Positions 18,045 through 27,100 of a stretch of 64,000 bases of DNA are shown piece after piece. Within the stretch, counting starts at the first letter, position 1. Each line of letters starts with the position of its first letter. The notes under the pieces are model-generated. The model was not told the origin of the DNA. It worked only from the letters and a program-made list of their open reading frames with translations, and made no database searches. The position numbers and the translations under genes are program-made. Source of the stretch: Saprospiraceae bacterium (lineage in GTDB: Bacteria; Bacteroidota; Bacteroidia; Chitinophagales; Saprospiraceae); NCBI GenBank assembly GCA_019187365.1, contig JABARE010000006.1, forward strand, positions 1-64,000, read 5' to 3'.

Positions 18045-18428
18045 TTACGTCTTTTTCTGCGACGGACTCACGCCATTCACCTCCGCTAAGCGGAAACGTA
18101 CAATTTTTTTGATTAGACCAAGCGGCAAAGCTTTGTTCAGGGGGAACTGTATGGCACCTTTAGACGTTTTGTAAGGTTGAAGTTCTTTTGCGAACTGTTT
18201 TATTGGTCCGGGTGTCGGATAAAAGCCAATGTGTTCTTTGTGTGCGGCATAGTAAACCAATGCCTTTTTATGCCGGAAGGAGGGCATGTTGTAGCTGATG
18301 GTTTCAGTGGCTTTAGGTGCTGCTTGTAAAATGGCGCTTCTCAGCTGTTCGAGCATTTTTCGAACATCAGCTGAACAGGATGCATGATATTCGTCGATGT
18401 TTCTGAATGGGTTCTGGCTTTTATTCAT
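18045..18428 (-). CDS. DUF1801 / YdhG-like protein
   Basis: 127 residues from the ATG at 18428. The family pattern is clear: NIDEYHASCSADVRKMLEQLRSAILQAAPKATETISYNMPSFRHKKALVYYAAHKEHIGFYPTPGPIKQFAKEL ending KALPLGLIKKIVRFRLAE. YdhG of Bacillus is described as an iron chaperone-like (frataxin-fold) protein; whether this one binds iron is not shown by the sequence. The frame reaches 18485 but upstream residues are low-complexity. Confidence 0.85.
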   Translation of the reverse strand: MNKSQNPFRNIDEYHASCSADVRKMLEQLRSAILQAAPKATETISYNMPSFRHKKALVYYAAHKEHIGFYPTPGPIKQFAKELQPYKTSKGAIQFPLNKALPLGLIKKIVRFRLAEVNGVSPSQKKT

Positions 18429-18840
18429 CGGCGTGATTGAAAGGAAGGGTGGTGTACGGTTTGGCGTTCTGTGTCTGTGTGCCATCCATTGAACGCTTTA
18501 CAAAGCATTGCAAAGAGTTTCATAGGGCGCCCGTGATTTGTTGGGGGGCTGCATTGCCGCAATCGAGCGGAGATGGCAGCGGGGTAGCCAACCCCGGTAG
18601 GAAAATAGGGCGTGGTGCATGATAGTTGGTTTCCGATGCTAAATTGAGGAAAAGTAGAGAATTGGATGGCATTTCCTACGAACAGTTCCGGCCACAGGCC
18701 GACATTCCCATTGGGATAGAAAAGCATCCTCGTTTCGTATTTGGGCTGCCGGAAGGCCATGATCCACCCAGCGGCAAGGGCGGGGCTGGGTTCTGCCCAA
18801 AGTGCACGGGGAAACCTAAAACAGGGGGGACTAAAAGGAG
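18429..18840. other. Intergenic stretch without a recognised gene
   Basis: Frames of 61-111 residues occur on both strands, but their translations are rich in Pro, Arg and Cys, show no family pattern and overlap each other. I see no gene or clear repeat here. Confidence 0.5.
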
Positions 18841-18914
18841 TAGCGTGGGAGAGGCTTGAACTCTCGACCTCAGGATTATGAATCCTGCGCTCTGACCAGC
18901 TGAGCTACCACGCC
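18841..18914 (-). tRNA. tRNA-Met (anticodon CAT)
   Basis: The minus strand folds as a 74-nt tRNA. The acceptor stem GGCGTGG/CCACGCT has a G-U first pair, the D arm is AGCTCAGCTGGTCAGAGC, the anticodon stem CAGGA/TCCTG holds loop TTCATAA, and the T arm is GAGAG-TTCAAGC-CTCTC. Anticodon CAT with a G at position 1 fits elongator Met; an Ile2 (lysidine) identity cannot be fully excluded. CCA is not encoded. Confidence 0.93.
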
Positions 18915-18969
18915 AGGCATTTTCCCCGTCAGGGGCTGCAAAAATAGGCCAAGTGGCTGTAAGAACAAA

Positions 18970-20493
18970 CTATTTGCTACGCAATCTGGAAAGGCCCGCA
19001 CGAGCCTTCTGATGAAGGGAATTGCGGTATCGGTCGGGGTCCAGGCTCAGTACTTTTTCGTAATGGCGGCGGGCAGATTCTTTGTCTCCTGACGATTCGT
19101 AGAGGATGCCCGACTGAAGGGCAGCGTTGCACACGAGGTGAGAACTGCTGCTGCCGCTTGCGATTGCGGTCTGGAAGTTTTCCAGTGCAAGCTTGGGCTC
19201 GCTGAGCTGTTGGTATATGCGCGCCAGCCGGTAGTGGTATTCCGTCAGCCGGATGTCGTCGTGGGAATAAGCTGGCGGACCTCCTTTTAGCAGTTGCAGG
19301 GCCCGTTCTGCATATCCCCCGTCGCTGAGCAAGCGTGCGCGCAGCAACAGCGCGTCGGGTTGGATTCCGGAGCTGGCATCGAGGAATGCTTGTTTGTCTT
19401 CGTCGATGAGGCCGGGTCCCGTTTCCCGGCATTGGTTCATACACCATTGAAAACGCGCGAGGTCACCCTGCAGGAAAGCGTGCCAGGCCCGCTTCTGCCA
19501 GGCTTCGGCGCGGTGGTTTTGTCCGGGGTAGCGGTCAAAAAACAGCGAGAAATGGCGCTCCGCCGAAGGGTCAAGGGCTTGTAATTCGGCGAGTCCCTGC
19601 AGGTAATGCAGCAAGGGCAGGCGCTCAAATCCCCGGGCTGGCAAGGCGCGCAGGGCGTTGCGGGCAGCATCGTTCCAGCCAGCGCGCAGGGCGAGTTTGA
19701 CCTGCACCCAGGCAAACAGAGGTCCCGGTTCGCCCAGACCCGCTGCTCGAATCCAATAGCGGTATGCCGTTTGCGGATCGTTCTCCAGGTAACAACTGAC
19801 AAAACTCCTTGCTGCCAGGGCTTCTTCGATCAGAAAGCTATCGCTCTTTGCGGAGGCCTCAATAAAAGACTCAAGCAGCACTCTGCCTTCCCGGACGTCC
19901 CCGTGCAGACCTGCGAGACGGCTGGCCCACTGGTATTCAGGAGGAATCGTTGCCAGCAAGGCAGTGAGAATTCCTGCCGATTTGCGGAATGGATAAAAGT
20001 CGGGATAGCGTTCCATGCCATCGGCGATCAGTCGGTGTGCGCTCAACATTAACTGTATCCCCCTGAACGGTTTGTCCCGTTTCATGTGCACAAGCGCCCA
20101 TTGCAATTCGATCTCCGCCTGCAGGAATTGCTTCCACTTGGCATCGAGTTCGCTGTGCTGAAGCCTTTTGAGCCGCTTGTCGCGGTTTCCCTTCAGCCGT
20201 TCAAACTCTCCATTCCGTTCGTAAACAAAGAGACGGAAAAAATCTCGCTCGTTTTCCAGCAAAAGATAGGCAAAATTGCGGGCGCCTGCACCGGAAGCAT
20301 TTATCCGGACATTTTCCAATGCTGCATCGCAGCGCTCGAAATCGAGTTGAAGTAAATCGCGGTAAACCGCGCGGGCATGTTCGTCGAAACTAAAGTGGTC
20401 GGATGCGCTTGCCAGACAGGAAGTGGCTCCTGCCAACATCCAGCAAAAGGCGTTCCAGAGGCGCTTAAGCCTGAACCTCGAGGATCTGGTCAT
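18970..20493 (-). CDS. Exported TPR-rich protein of unknown function
   Basis: 507 residues from the ATG at 20493, which overlaps the end of the zinc-ribbon gene by 29 bases. The N-terminus (basic residues, then FCWMLAGATSCLASA) looks like a signal peptide. The rest is all-helical. Clear TPR units lie toward the C-terminus (about 415-500: DDIRLTEYHYRLARIYQQLSEPKLALENFQTAIASG and SGILYESSGDKESARRHYEKVLSLDP). It is the last gene of the minus-strand operon that begins with panC. A later ATG at 20439 would remove the basic part of the signal. No catalytic motif is seen. Confidence 0.75.
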   Translation of the reverse strand: MTRSSRFRLKRLWNAFCWMLAGATSCLASASDHFSFDEHARAVYRDLLQLDFERCDAALENVRINASGAGARNFAYLLLENERDFFRLFVYERNGEFERLKGNRDKRLKRLQHSELDAKWKQFLQAEIELQWALVHMKRDKPFRGIQLMLSAHRLIADGMERYPDFYPFRKSAGILTALLATIPPEYQWASRLAGLHGDVREGRVLLESFIEASAKSDSFLIEEALAARSFVSCYLENDPQTAYRYWIRAAGLGEPGPLFAWVQVKLALRAGWNDAARNALRALPARGFERLPLLHYLQGLAELQALDPSAERHFSLFFDRYPGQNHRAEAWQKRAWHAFLQGDLARFQWCMNQCRETGPGLIDEDKQAFLDASSGIQPDALLLRARLLSDGGYAERALQLLKGGPPAYSHDDIRLTEYHYRLARIYQQLSEPKLALENFQTAIASGSSSSHLVCNAALQSGILYESSGDKESARRHYEKVLSLDPDRYRNSLHQKARAGLSRLRSK

Positions 20494-21223
20494 CCACCAA
20501 AACGCGTCCACAATGTTCGCAGGCGATGATCTTTTTGCGCAAGCCGATCTCGAGCTGCACCTGGGGGGGGATCTGGTTGAAACAGCCACCGCAGGCGTTG
20601 CGTTTGATGGTGACCACGGCCAGTCCGTTGCGGTAACGCTTGCGAATCTTGTCGTAGGCGCCGAGCAGCCGAGAGTCGATGGTCTTCCGGTTTTTATCCG
20701 ATTTTTTGCTGAGGGTCAGCTCTTCTTTTTCAGTCTTCTCGATGATCTTGCTGAGCTCTTCCTTTTTTTCGACCAGTTCTTTTTGCTTGGCATCCAGGCG
20801 CTCCTGAACCGATTCCAGGTTTGTCTGTTTGAGCTTGACCTGCTCGGCAACTTCCCTGCCTTTTTTCTCCGATAGCTGGATCTCCAGGCGCTGCAGGTTG
20901 ATTTCCTTGTTGAGGGCGTCGTATTCGCGGTTGTTCTTGACGGTATTGAGCTGCTTTTCGTACTTCTTTATGGAGTCCTCGGAGTGCTTGATGTTGAGCT
21001 TGTGCTCCGAAGCTTCGCGGTCCATGTCCGCAATAGAAGACTCGAGTTTGGAAATTCGGGTGTTCAGTCCGGCGATCTCATCCTCCAGGTCGCTCACCGC
21101 TACGGGCAGCTCACCCTTGATGATCTGTAGCTGGTCGATTTCTGAATCGACTTGCTGCAATTCGAATAATTGCCTGAGCCTGACGGCAATGGGAAGGTCA
21201 GCCTGGTTGGTGGTCTTAGCCAT
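20465..21223 (-). CDS. Coiled-coil protein with C4-type zinc ribbon (CdsZ-like)
   Basis: 252 residues. A long coiled coil covers about residues 15-185, rich in Lys and Glu heptads. It is followed by a C-terminal zinc ribbon with CGGC and CEHC pairs near residues 210-241 (zf-RING_7 family). Such proteins are widespread and usually next to the Nif3-like gene, as here; a link to DNA/RNA metabolism has been proposed but not proven. Two bases separate it from the Nif3-like stop. A TACTTTTA word just before the ATG could be an internal promoter. Confidence 0.88.
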   Translation of the reverse strand: MAKTTNQADLPIAVRLRQLFELQQVDSEIDQLQIIKGELPVAVSDLEDEIAGLNTRISKLESSIADMDREASEHKLNIKHSEDSIKKYEKQLNTVKNNREYDALNKEINLQRLEIQLSEKKGREVAEQVKLKQTNLESVQERLDAKQKELVEKKEELSKIIEKTEKEELTLSKKSDKNRKTIDSRLLGAYDKIRKRYRNGLAVVTIKRNACGGCFNQIPPQVQLEIGLRKKIIACEHCGRVLVDDQILEVQA

Positions 21224-21225
21224 GG

Positions 21226-22014
21226 TTAAAAGTATTGGATCGGATTTGTACTGTGTTTAGTGCAATGGGCGGCAAAAGTACGGAATTTTTCGGAAATCAG
21301 CCTGGCAAGGAGCTCGCTGGTAAACTGCTCGCTCTCGTAATGGCCGATGTCGCACAGCAGCAATTGGCCGTCCGCCTCGAAGAAATCGTGGTATTTGACG
21401 TCTGCGGTGACGTATGCATCGGCTTGTCTTCTGCGGGCATGTGCGATCCAGGCGGCTCCGGAGCCGCCGGTTATGGCAACGCGGTGGATGGCCCGGTTTG
21501 GTGGAGCCGTGTGCCTGATCACTTTGGCGAGAAGCCTCTCCCGGACCAGGTTCAGAAAATCTGCTGCAGAGAGGGGCCCGGGGAGAGTCCCCAAAATACC
21601 TGTTCCCGTGGCGGGATTTTCAGGACGCGGAAACAGGATGTCTAGGCCTTCCAGCCCCAGTCGACTGGCGATCGCCTGGTTAACCCCATTCTCCAATTTG
21701 TTGTCGAGGTTGGTGTGCGCAGCATAGAGTGCAATGTCGTTCTTAATGGCAAGGGTCAGGGTTCTTGCCGTGTGATCATCCGGAAGCAGGCGTTTGATGC
21801 CCCGGAAAATCGGAGGGTGGTGGCTCACAATAACGTTCCAACCGAGCTCAAGCGCTTCTCCAATCACCTTTTCGGTGGCGTCGAGGCAACACAGCACCCC
21901 ACGCACTTCCCAGTCGGGATCCCCATACAGCAGCCCGGAGTTGTCATAGGATTCCTGTAGCTCCAACGGTGCGATTCGCTCGAGATGCTGGATGAGTTCG
22001 CGAAGTTGACTCAT
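21226..22014 (-). CDS. Nif3-like dinuclear metal-centre hexameric protein
   Basis: 262 residues, the short form of the family. Metal-site motifs are visible: SHHPPIFRGIKRL near residue 64, AAHTNLDNKLENGVNQAIASRLG near 94, and DIGHYESEQFTSELL near 220. Related proteins have been annotated as GTP cyclohydrolase I type 2, but the cellular role is unsettled. Its start overlaps the rfaE2 stop as ATGA, which indicates translational coupling. Confidence 0.9.
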   Translation of the reverse strand: MSQLRELIQHLERIAPLELQESYDNSGLLYGDPDWEVRGVLCCLDATEKVIGEALELGWNVIVSHHPPIFRGIKRLLPDDHTARTLTLAIKNDIALYAAHTNLDNKLENGVNQAIASRLGLEGLDILFPRPENPATGTGILGTLPGPLSAADFLNLVRERLLAKVIRHTAPPNRAIHRVAITGGSGAAWIAHARRRQADAYVTADVKYHDFFEADGQLLLCDIGHYESEQFTSELLARLISEKFRTFAAHCTKHSTNPIQYF

Positions 22015-22499
22015 GGTTTGCTTTGAATTTTTTGCATCAGGGAAGTCGTCGAAAAGCCATCGTGAAATTGCAAGGAGAATACCTTGCCGCCATGGGAGAG
22101 CACCCAGTCGGCCCCCGCAATCTGGTCTGCGGGCCAGTCTCCTCCTTTGACGAGGATGTCGGGAGAGAGTTTTTCGATGAGCCCGGCAGGCGTGTCTTCA
22201 CCAAACAGGACGACTGCATCTACCGCGGCCAGAGCAGCCACAACAAGGGCTCTGCTGCCCTCCCGATTGACAGGACGCGATGGCCCTTTCAACCGTCTCA
22301 CACTCTCATCGGCATTGAGCCCAACGACGAGCCGGTCGCCCAGACCACGAGCTTCGGACAGGTAGCGCACGTGTCCTTCGTGGAGGATGTCGAAGCACCC
22401 GTTTGTAAAGACGCAACGCAGTCCCTGACGCCTCCATCCGGATACAATGTCCAACAGGGCATCTTGAGTGTGGATTTTGCGTTCGGGCGACCAGTGCAT
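22011..22499 (-). CDS. rfaE2: D-glycero-beta-D-manno-heptose 1-phosphate adenylyltransferase
   Basis: 162 residues from the ATG at 22499, the normal size for the stand-alone nucleotidyltransferase. The cytidylyltransferase motifs FTNGCFDILHEGHVRYLSEA and VGLNADESVRRLKGPSRPVN are intact, and the GGDW motif is near residue 126. It transfers AMP to heptose 1-phosphate to make ADP-heptose for lipopolysaccharide. The kinase half found fused in E. coli HldE is absent here. The frame is open far upstream to 22799 in antisense to the flippase gene; that part is discarded. Confidence 0.9.
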   Translation of the reverse strand: MHWSPERKIHTQDALLDIVSGWRRQGLRCVFTNGCFDILHEGHVRYLSEARGLGDRLVVGLNADESVRRLKGPSRPVNREGSRALVVAALAAVDAVVLFGEDTPAGLIEKLSPDILVKGGDWPADQIAGADWVLSHGGKVFSLQFHDGFSTTSLMQKIQSKP

Positions 22500-22503
22500 A
22501 GAA

Positions 22504-23553
22504 TCAGGATTTTTGTGCAGGCACCCCAGGAGTCCCGCCGGAGCGAAAGATCCATAACAGACTGGCAGTGCCAAAGACGACCAGACAAAGGAACTGGCCC
22601 CAGGTAAAGGCGATGTTGGCAAAAGAGAAGGCATCCGCCTGCTGGATCCCGTATATAGAAAGGGAAACGATGACGAGGTAATGGAAAGTTCCCATCCCGC
22701 CGGGCGACGGAATGAATACCCCAAAGCTGCCAAATACGTAAACGACCAGCATTTGCCCCAGCCCCAGCGAAGAAGTAGGCTCAAAGGCCTTACAGGCAAA
22801 GGCGAACATCATGTAAAACCAGACCCAGATGAGCAGCGTGTGCAACACAAAAGCGTTGCGCCGTTCCAGGTTTTTGATGGAGCGCATGCCTTCCCAGACC
22901 CCGGCGATCAGGCTGGTCATTTTCCGGATGAGGCTTAGGCGAAAAAGCGCTTCGCGAAAGATCCAAAACAGGCTAAGGGCCACCACCACCAGTCCAAGAA
23001 CCACTCCATTGACCTGTATGGAGGGCAGTTTGGCAAATTGAGTGAAAAAGCTGCGGAACGGCCCAGGGTCAATGACAACGGCAAGCCCAACCAGCATGAA
23101 GAAGGTGGTGATGTCGGCCAACCGGTCGAGCAAAATGGAACCAAAGACCTTGTCGGCGGGCAATTGCTCCTGACGGGCCATCACCCCGGCGCGAACGAAC
23201 TCACCGATCCTGGGGAAACCAAGGTTGGCGAGATAGCCTACGAAGATGCTCGAATAGGCACTCGTGAACCTGGTTTTGAATCCCATGGTATTGAGCAGGA
23301 TTTGCCAGCGGATGGCACGTGAATAGTTCGTCAGCGCAAACCCAACAAAGATCAGTGAGATCCAGCCGTAGTTCAAGTGGCGAAAATCATCGCGCAATTT
23401 ATTCCAAAGGCTGCATGCCTCCGTTGGGATGCCATTCTCCATGCAGTGAGCGAGGTAGGCCTCCTGATTTTTGGTGTAAAGCACATACATGATGCCAGTT
23501 CCAATGCCCAGAAAGAGTATGAATTTTAAGGCATTTTGTAGCGACGCAGACAA
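22504..23553 (-). CDS. Flippase-like membrane protein (lysylphosphatidylglycerol synthase TM family)
   Basis: 349 residues with about eight membrane helices. Family signatures include SRAIRWQILL, the GYLANLGFPRIGEFVRAGVMARQEQLPADKVFGSILLDRLADI block and GVFIPSPGGMGTFHYLVI. It lacks the aminoacyl-transferase domain of MprF, so it belongs to the UPF0104/flippase-like group. That group moves lipid-linked substrates or lipids across the inner membrane. The substrate is unknown; neighbouring rfaE2 hints at envelope glycolipids. The start appears to be TTG at 23553, five bases after the panD stop. Confidence 0.85.
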   Translation of the reverse strand: MSASLQNALKFILFLGIGTGIMYVLYTKNQEAYLAHCMENGIPTEACSLWNKLRDDFRHLNYGWISLIFVGFALTNYSRAIRWQILLNTMGFKTRFTSAYSSIFVGYLANLGFPRIGEFVRAGVMARQEQLPADKVFGSILLDRLADITTFFMLVGLAVVIDPGPFRSFFTQFAKLPSIQVNGVVLGLVVVALSLFWIFREALFRLSLIRKMTSLIAGVWEGMRSIKNLERRNAFVLHTLLIWVWFYMMFAFACKAFEPTSSLGLGQMLVVYVFGSFGVFIPSPGGMGTFHYLVIVSLSIYGIQQADAFSFANIAFTWGQFLCLVVFGTASLLWIFRSGGTPGVPAQKS

Positions 23554-23558
23554 CAGGA

Positions 23559-23906
23559 TCAGATTATGCGATTGGCCTCGTCGACGTGAACGGATACCGG
23601 ATGAAAGTTCTTTGCTTCTTCGGGGGTCATGAAGGCATAGGAAATGACGATAATGACGTCGCCGACTTCGGCTTTTCGCGCCGCAGCGCCGTTGAGACAG
23701 ACCACGCCTGATCCGGCTTCACCTTTTATGACATAGGTCTCGAAACGCTCCCCGTTGTTGTTGTTGACGACCTGGACCTTTTCTCCTTCGAAGAGGTTGG
23801 CCGCCTGCATCAGGGTCTCATCGATCGTGATGCTGCCCATGTAATGGAGATTGGCTTCCGTAACGCGGGCGCGGTGGATCTTCGATTTAAAAAACTGCAA
23901 AAACAT
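23559..23906 (-). CDS. panD: Aspartate 1-decarboxylase precursor
   Basis: 115 residues. The self-cleavage site Gly24-Ser25 (YMGSIT) produces the pyruvoyl cofactor. The rest ([55 protein letters not shown]) matches PanD throughout. It makes beta-alanine for pantothenate. It follows panC by 59 bases, with a -7-like box in that gap. Confidence 0.96.
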   Translation of the reverse strand: MFLQFFKSKIHRARVTEANLHYMGSITIDETLMQAANLFEGEKVQVVNNNNGERFETYVIKGEAGSGVVCLNGAAARKAEVGDVIIVISYAFMTPEEAKNFHPVSVHVDEANRII

Positions 23907-23910
23907 GGCG

Positions 23911-23918
23911 CAAAATTA
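23911..23918 (-). promoter_or_regulatory. Candidate -7 box TAATTTTG before panD
   Basis: On the minus strand TAATTTTG is followed by CGCC and then the panD ATG, so only four bases lie between. Transcription from here would give a leaderless panD message. It may be an internal promoter within the pan operon. Confidence 0.35.
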
Positions 23919-23965
23919 GTTCAAATTGACTTACCCCCTTATAAGTCATTTGGCTGCCGGAAAGT

Positions 23966-24823
23966 TCACGGAAGCTGGCCCTTCAGGATGAGGTTGTCGA
24001 TCAGGCGGACCTCTCCGGCCCAGGCGGCAACGCAGGCGACGACGCAATCGTGGGGCTCGTGATTCCGGACGTCGGCGAGGCTTTCTCCGTCGACGATGTT
24101 GAGGTATTCCGGGCGCAAGCCTGCGCGTTCCAGCTCCTGCATACCTGCCAAAGCAAGGGTTTCCGGTGCCCGCGTGCCATAGGATTGCCGGATGTTTTGC
24201 AGGCATTTGTAGATGGCGGGGGCTTTGGCGCGGAATTCGGGAGTCAGACGAAGGTTTCTCGAACTCATAGCCAGGCCGTCAGCTTCCCGAACGGTGGCTG
24301 CAACCACCAGTTGGCAGGGAAGTTTTAGCTGTCTGATCATGGCCGCCACAAGGGTGAACTGCTGAAAATCCTTCTGACCCATGATGAGTTCGTCGGGTCG
24401 GGTGAGGTCGAGCAGGCGTTTTACGACCTGCAGCATCCCGGTGAAGTGGCCCGGGCGGAAACGACCCTCCATGACCTGGTCCATTTCGCCCAGCGAAAGG
24501 CTGACTTTTGTATCGAGCCCCTCCGGATAAACCTGTTCAACCGACGGAACAAAAAGCACATCGCATTTCGCTTGCTCCAGCAGCCGGGCATCGCGTTCGA
24601 GCATGCGGGGATAAGCGTCGAGGTCGCCCTGGCGGTCGAACTGCGTGGGGTTGACGAAAACGCTGCAAAGGCTGCAGCCTGCCCTTTTGCGGGCCAGGCT
24701 CAACAAGGAAAGATGTCCTTCGTGCAGGGCTCCCATCGTTGGCACAAAGGCGACCCGCTGCTGCTGGGCGCGTACTTGCTGCAAGTGGCCATCCAACGTC
24801 TCGTTCAGCGTAAACAGGTGCAC
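23966..24823 (-). CDS. panC: Pantothenate synthetase
   Basis: 285 residues. ATP-dependent joining of pantoate and beta-alanine. Motifs: VPTMGALHEGHLSL (residues about 27-40), SVFVNPTQF, GHFTGMLQVVKRLLDL, MGQKDFQQFTL and MSSRN, the KMSKS-equivalent. Start is GTG at 24823. It leads a seven-gene minus-strand series (panC, panD, flippase, rfaE2, Nif3-like, zinc ribbon, TPR) with short spacings and overlaps. Confidence 0.95.
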   Translation of the reverse strand: MHLFTLNETLDGHLQQVRAQQQRVAFVPTMGALHEGHLSLLSLARKRAGCSLCSVFVNPTQFDRQGDLDAYPRMLERDARLLEQAKCDVLFVPSVEQVYPEGLDTKVSLSLGEMDQVMEGRFRPGHFTGMLQVVKRLLDLTRPDELIMGQKDFQQFTLVAAMIRQLKLPCQLVVAATVREADGLAMSSRNLRLTPEFRAKAPAIYKCLQNIRQSYGTRAPETLALAGMQELERAGLRPEYLNIVDGESLADVRNHEPHDCVVACVAAWAGEVRLIDNLILKGQLP

Positions 24824-25072
24824 GGAAGTACGTTGATCAGGTGAAGGAAAATGTTAAACATACGAACGTTAGTTAGTTTTCGGAAAGTGACTGCGACCCG
24901 GCTGAGTTGGTTGCGGATCGAGGCTGCCCTCATGGAGGACAAAGGTGGCGGATTCCCGGGATTTTTTGAAGGCGGTGAAAAAAAATACCACAGCTGGTCG
25001 CCGTGGTGATAACGAAAGCGGACTTTTTTATACTTTCGTTCGTAAGAGGGATTTACTCCATTAGCGAAAGAC
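24824..25072. other. Divergent promoter region between panC and the caspase/DUF4384 gene
   Basis: It contains ACGAACGTTAGT at 24862-24873, a near-copy of the repeated palindromic word, and TACTTTCG at 25031-25038, a weak -7 match 34 bases before the caspase ATG. No gene is seen. Confidence 0.4.
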
Positions 25073-27091
25073 ATGAACAAGCGTTTAATCCGGAACCTGA
25101 CCCTATTAATGGCCGTGGTGTTATTATCGGGCACCTGGTGCATGTCGCAGTCCGGACAGAAGAAGGCCCTGCTCATCGGCATCGGCAACTACCCGGCGGA
25201 AGGAGGGTGGGGCTCCCTGAGCTCGCTCAACGACCTGGGGCTGGTGGAGCGCGCCCTGCTCGAACGCGGGTTCGCAAAGGAGCATATCCTGGTGCTCACC
25301 GACGCCGTGGCAACCCGGGCGGGGATCGAGGAGGCCATTACCAGCCGTTTTTTCAAAATGCTTTCCCGGGGTGATATCGCATACATCCACTTTTCGGGAC
25401 ATGGTCAACAAATGATCGACATCAGCGGTGACGAGGTCGATGGCTACGACGAGTGCCTCGTTCCCTATGATTCTCCCAGGAAATACGTCGAAGGGGTCTA
25501 TGAAGGCGAACGTCTGTTGACCGACGACGAATTGGGTGAGCTGTTGCGCAAGTTGAGGGGAAAGCTCGGCGAAAACGGGCATCTGGTCGTCGCCGTAGAT
25601 GCCTGCCATTCGGGCACCGGAACCCGGGGAATTGCCCGTACCCGAGGCAGCCACGAACTCATGGCTCCGCAATCCTACATTCGCGAAAATGCGGGCCGTC
25701 ATTTTGCACAGTCTGACCGGAATGCCATTCGGGGCGAGCAGTCCGGTGCCGAAAACCCATCACTCGCTTCTTTGGTGGCCTTTTTCGGATCCGCGCAAAA
25801 CCAGCTCAATTGCGAAATGACCGACGACAAAGGCGATTCCTATGGATCCCTCAGCTACACCTTCGCCCAGCAGATGCTGCAGGTAAACCAGCGCATGACC
25901 TACCGCGGATTGTTCGACCGCATCCGACTGGAGATGGGCAAACTGGCACCGAATCAGCAGCCTCAGGCCGAAGGTGAACTCGATATGGAAGTCTTTGACG
26001 GTAGGCTTCACGAGCGGCCCACCTACTACCGCGCGCTTGGCATAGCGGGCCCCAAAGCGCTGAGAATGAACGGTGGCAGCCTGCATGGAATCCATCGCGG
26101 AACGAAAGTCTCCCTGTACCCTCCCGAAACCCGCAATCCGGACCAGGAGAAGGCCATTGCATCGGGGCTCGTCACCCAATCTTACGCCACAGAATCCGTG
26201 GTTGCGATCGACAGCATCCTTCCGGAGGACCTTGTTCTCGGGGCGTGGATATACATTGTCGAGCATAGCCTTGGAGACCTGCAATTGCGGCTGGGCATTC
26301 GACTGCATCCCGACCTTCCGGAACCTGAATTTGTTGCCGCCCTTTTTGCCAAACCCTACCTGCTGCGCGACGACCGGGATCCGGAGATCTGGCTGGAGAC
26401 ACGCCCTGGTAGCCACCCTGCAGCTGCTCAGTGGCAACTCATAAGCCGGGATGGCTATGTGCTCGACAGCAGCCTGGCATCTCGACCTGCTTCGACCATT
26501 CAGCATCGCTTTTTGCAGTCGGTGCGGGAATACCTGCGCGGGAAATTCCTCAAACGGCTTGACTTGGTCTCTGAGGAAGTGGCCGTCAGCTTTAAGCTCA
26601 TTCCGGCCGACAGCGTCGTTGCCGGCAAGTCATTTGACAGCCTGCCCGGATTTCCGGCAGACGAAGATGGAGTGATCCGCCTGCCGGTGGGAACGGTTCT
26701 AAGGATCCTTCTGCGCAACGAAGGCATCCGCCCGGCGTATTTCGGCCTGCTCGATCTGCAGCCCGACAACAAGCCCAACATTCTCCTGCCCGATCCGTCA
26801 ACCCCTCCAGAGGAATTGCGCATCCTTCCGGGGCAGTCGATCCTGCTGCGCACATCCTTTGTCATCGGGGAGCCACTGGGGCATGAAATGTTCAGACTGG
26901 TGGCCTCTTCCAAACCCTTCGACCTGCGTCTTTCCCTGGGTGTTCGCGGCGCCCTCAAGCCCGATCCTTTCGAGCAATTTTTTCTGGAACTCAAGGAAGA
27001 CCACTTTTTGCAATCGCGTGGTGGCACACCCCTGCGCTTGCCGCACGCCGATATGAATATTTACACACAGACTTTTGTCATTACCAACTGA
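25073..27091 (+). CDS. Exported caspase-fold (C14) protein with DUF4384 domain
   Basis: 672 residues. A signal peptide covers residues 1-26. The caspase domain spans about 30-300, with catalytic His110 (HFSGHGQ) and Cys178 (VDACHSG) and the substrate-pocket-type loop DEVDGYDECLVPYD. The C-terminal part at about 500-640 (GTVLRILLRNEGIRPAYFGLLDLQPDNKPNILLPDP ... RILPGQSILL) matches DUF4384, often paired with caspases in this phylum. Unlike the four other caspases in the window it lacks TPRs and the EF-hand-like loop. It is nine bases from the next gene and heads a plus-strand cluster with a sigma factor and a membrane TPR protein. The protease specificity cannot be read from the sequence. Confidence 0.87.
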   Translation: MNKRLIRNLTLLMAVVLLSGTWCMSQSGQKKALLIGIGNYPAEGGWGSLSSLNDLGLVERALLERGFAKEHILVLTDAVATRAGIEEAITSRFFKMLSRGDIAYIHFSGHGQQMIDISGDEVDGYDECLVPYDSPRKYVEGVYEGERLLTDDELGELLRKLRGKLGENGHLVVAVDACHSGTGTRGIARTRGSHELMAPQSYIRENAGRHFAQSDRNAIRGEQSGAENPSLASLVAFFGSAQNQLNCEMTDDKGDSYGSLSYTFAQQMLQVNQRMTYRGLFDRIRLEMGKLAPNQQPQAEGELDMEVFDGRLHERPTYYRALGIAGPKALRMNGGSLHGIHRGTKVSLYPPETRNPDQEKAIASGLVTQSYATESVVAIDSILPEDLVLGAWIYIVEHSLGDLQLRLGIRLHPDLPEPEFVAALFAKPYLLRDDRDPEIWLETRPGSHPAAAQWQLISRDGYVLDSSLASRPASTIQHRFLQSVREYLRGKFLKRLDLVSEEVAVSFKLIPADSVVAGKSFDSLPGFPADEDGVIRLPVGTVLRILLRNEGIRPAYFGLLDLQPDNKPNILLPDPSTPPEELRILPGQSILLRTSFVIGEPLGHEMFRLVASSKPFDLRLSLGVRGALKPDPFEQFFLELKEDHFLQSRGGTPLRLPHADMNIYTQTFVITN

Positions 27092-27100
27092 ACACTAAAT

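Noticed and set aside
22500..22799. 100-residue N-terminal extension of the heptose adenylyltransferase
   Set aside because: It is antisense-frame sequence over the flippase gene; the standard enzyme starts at 22499.
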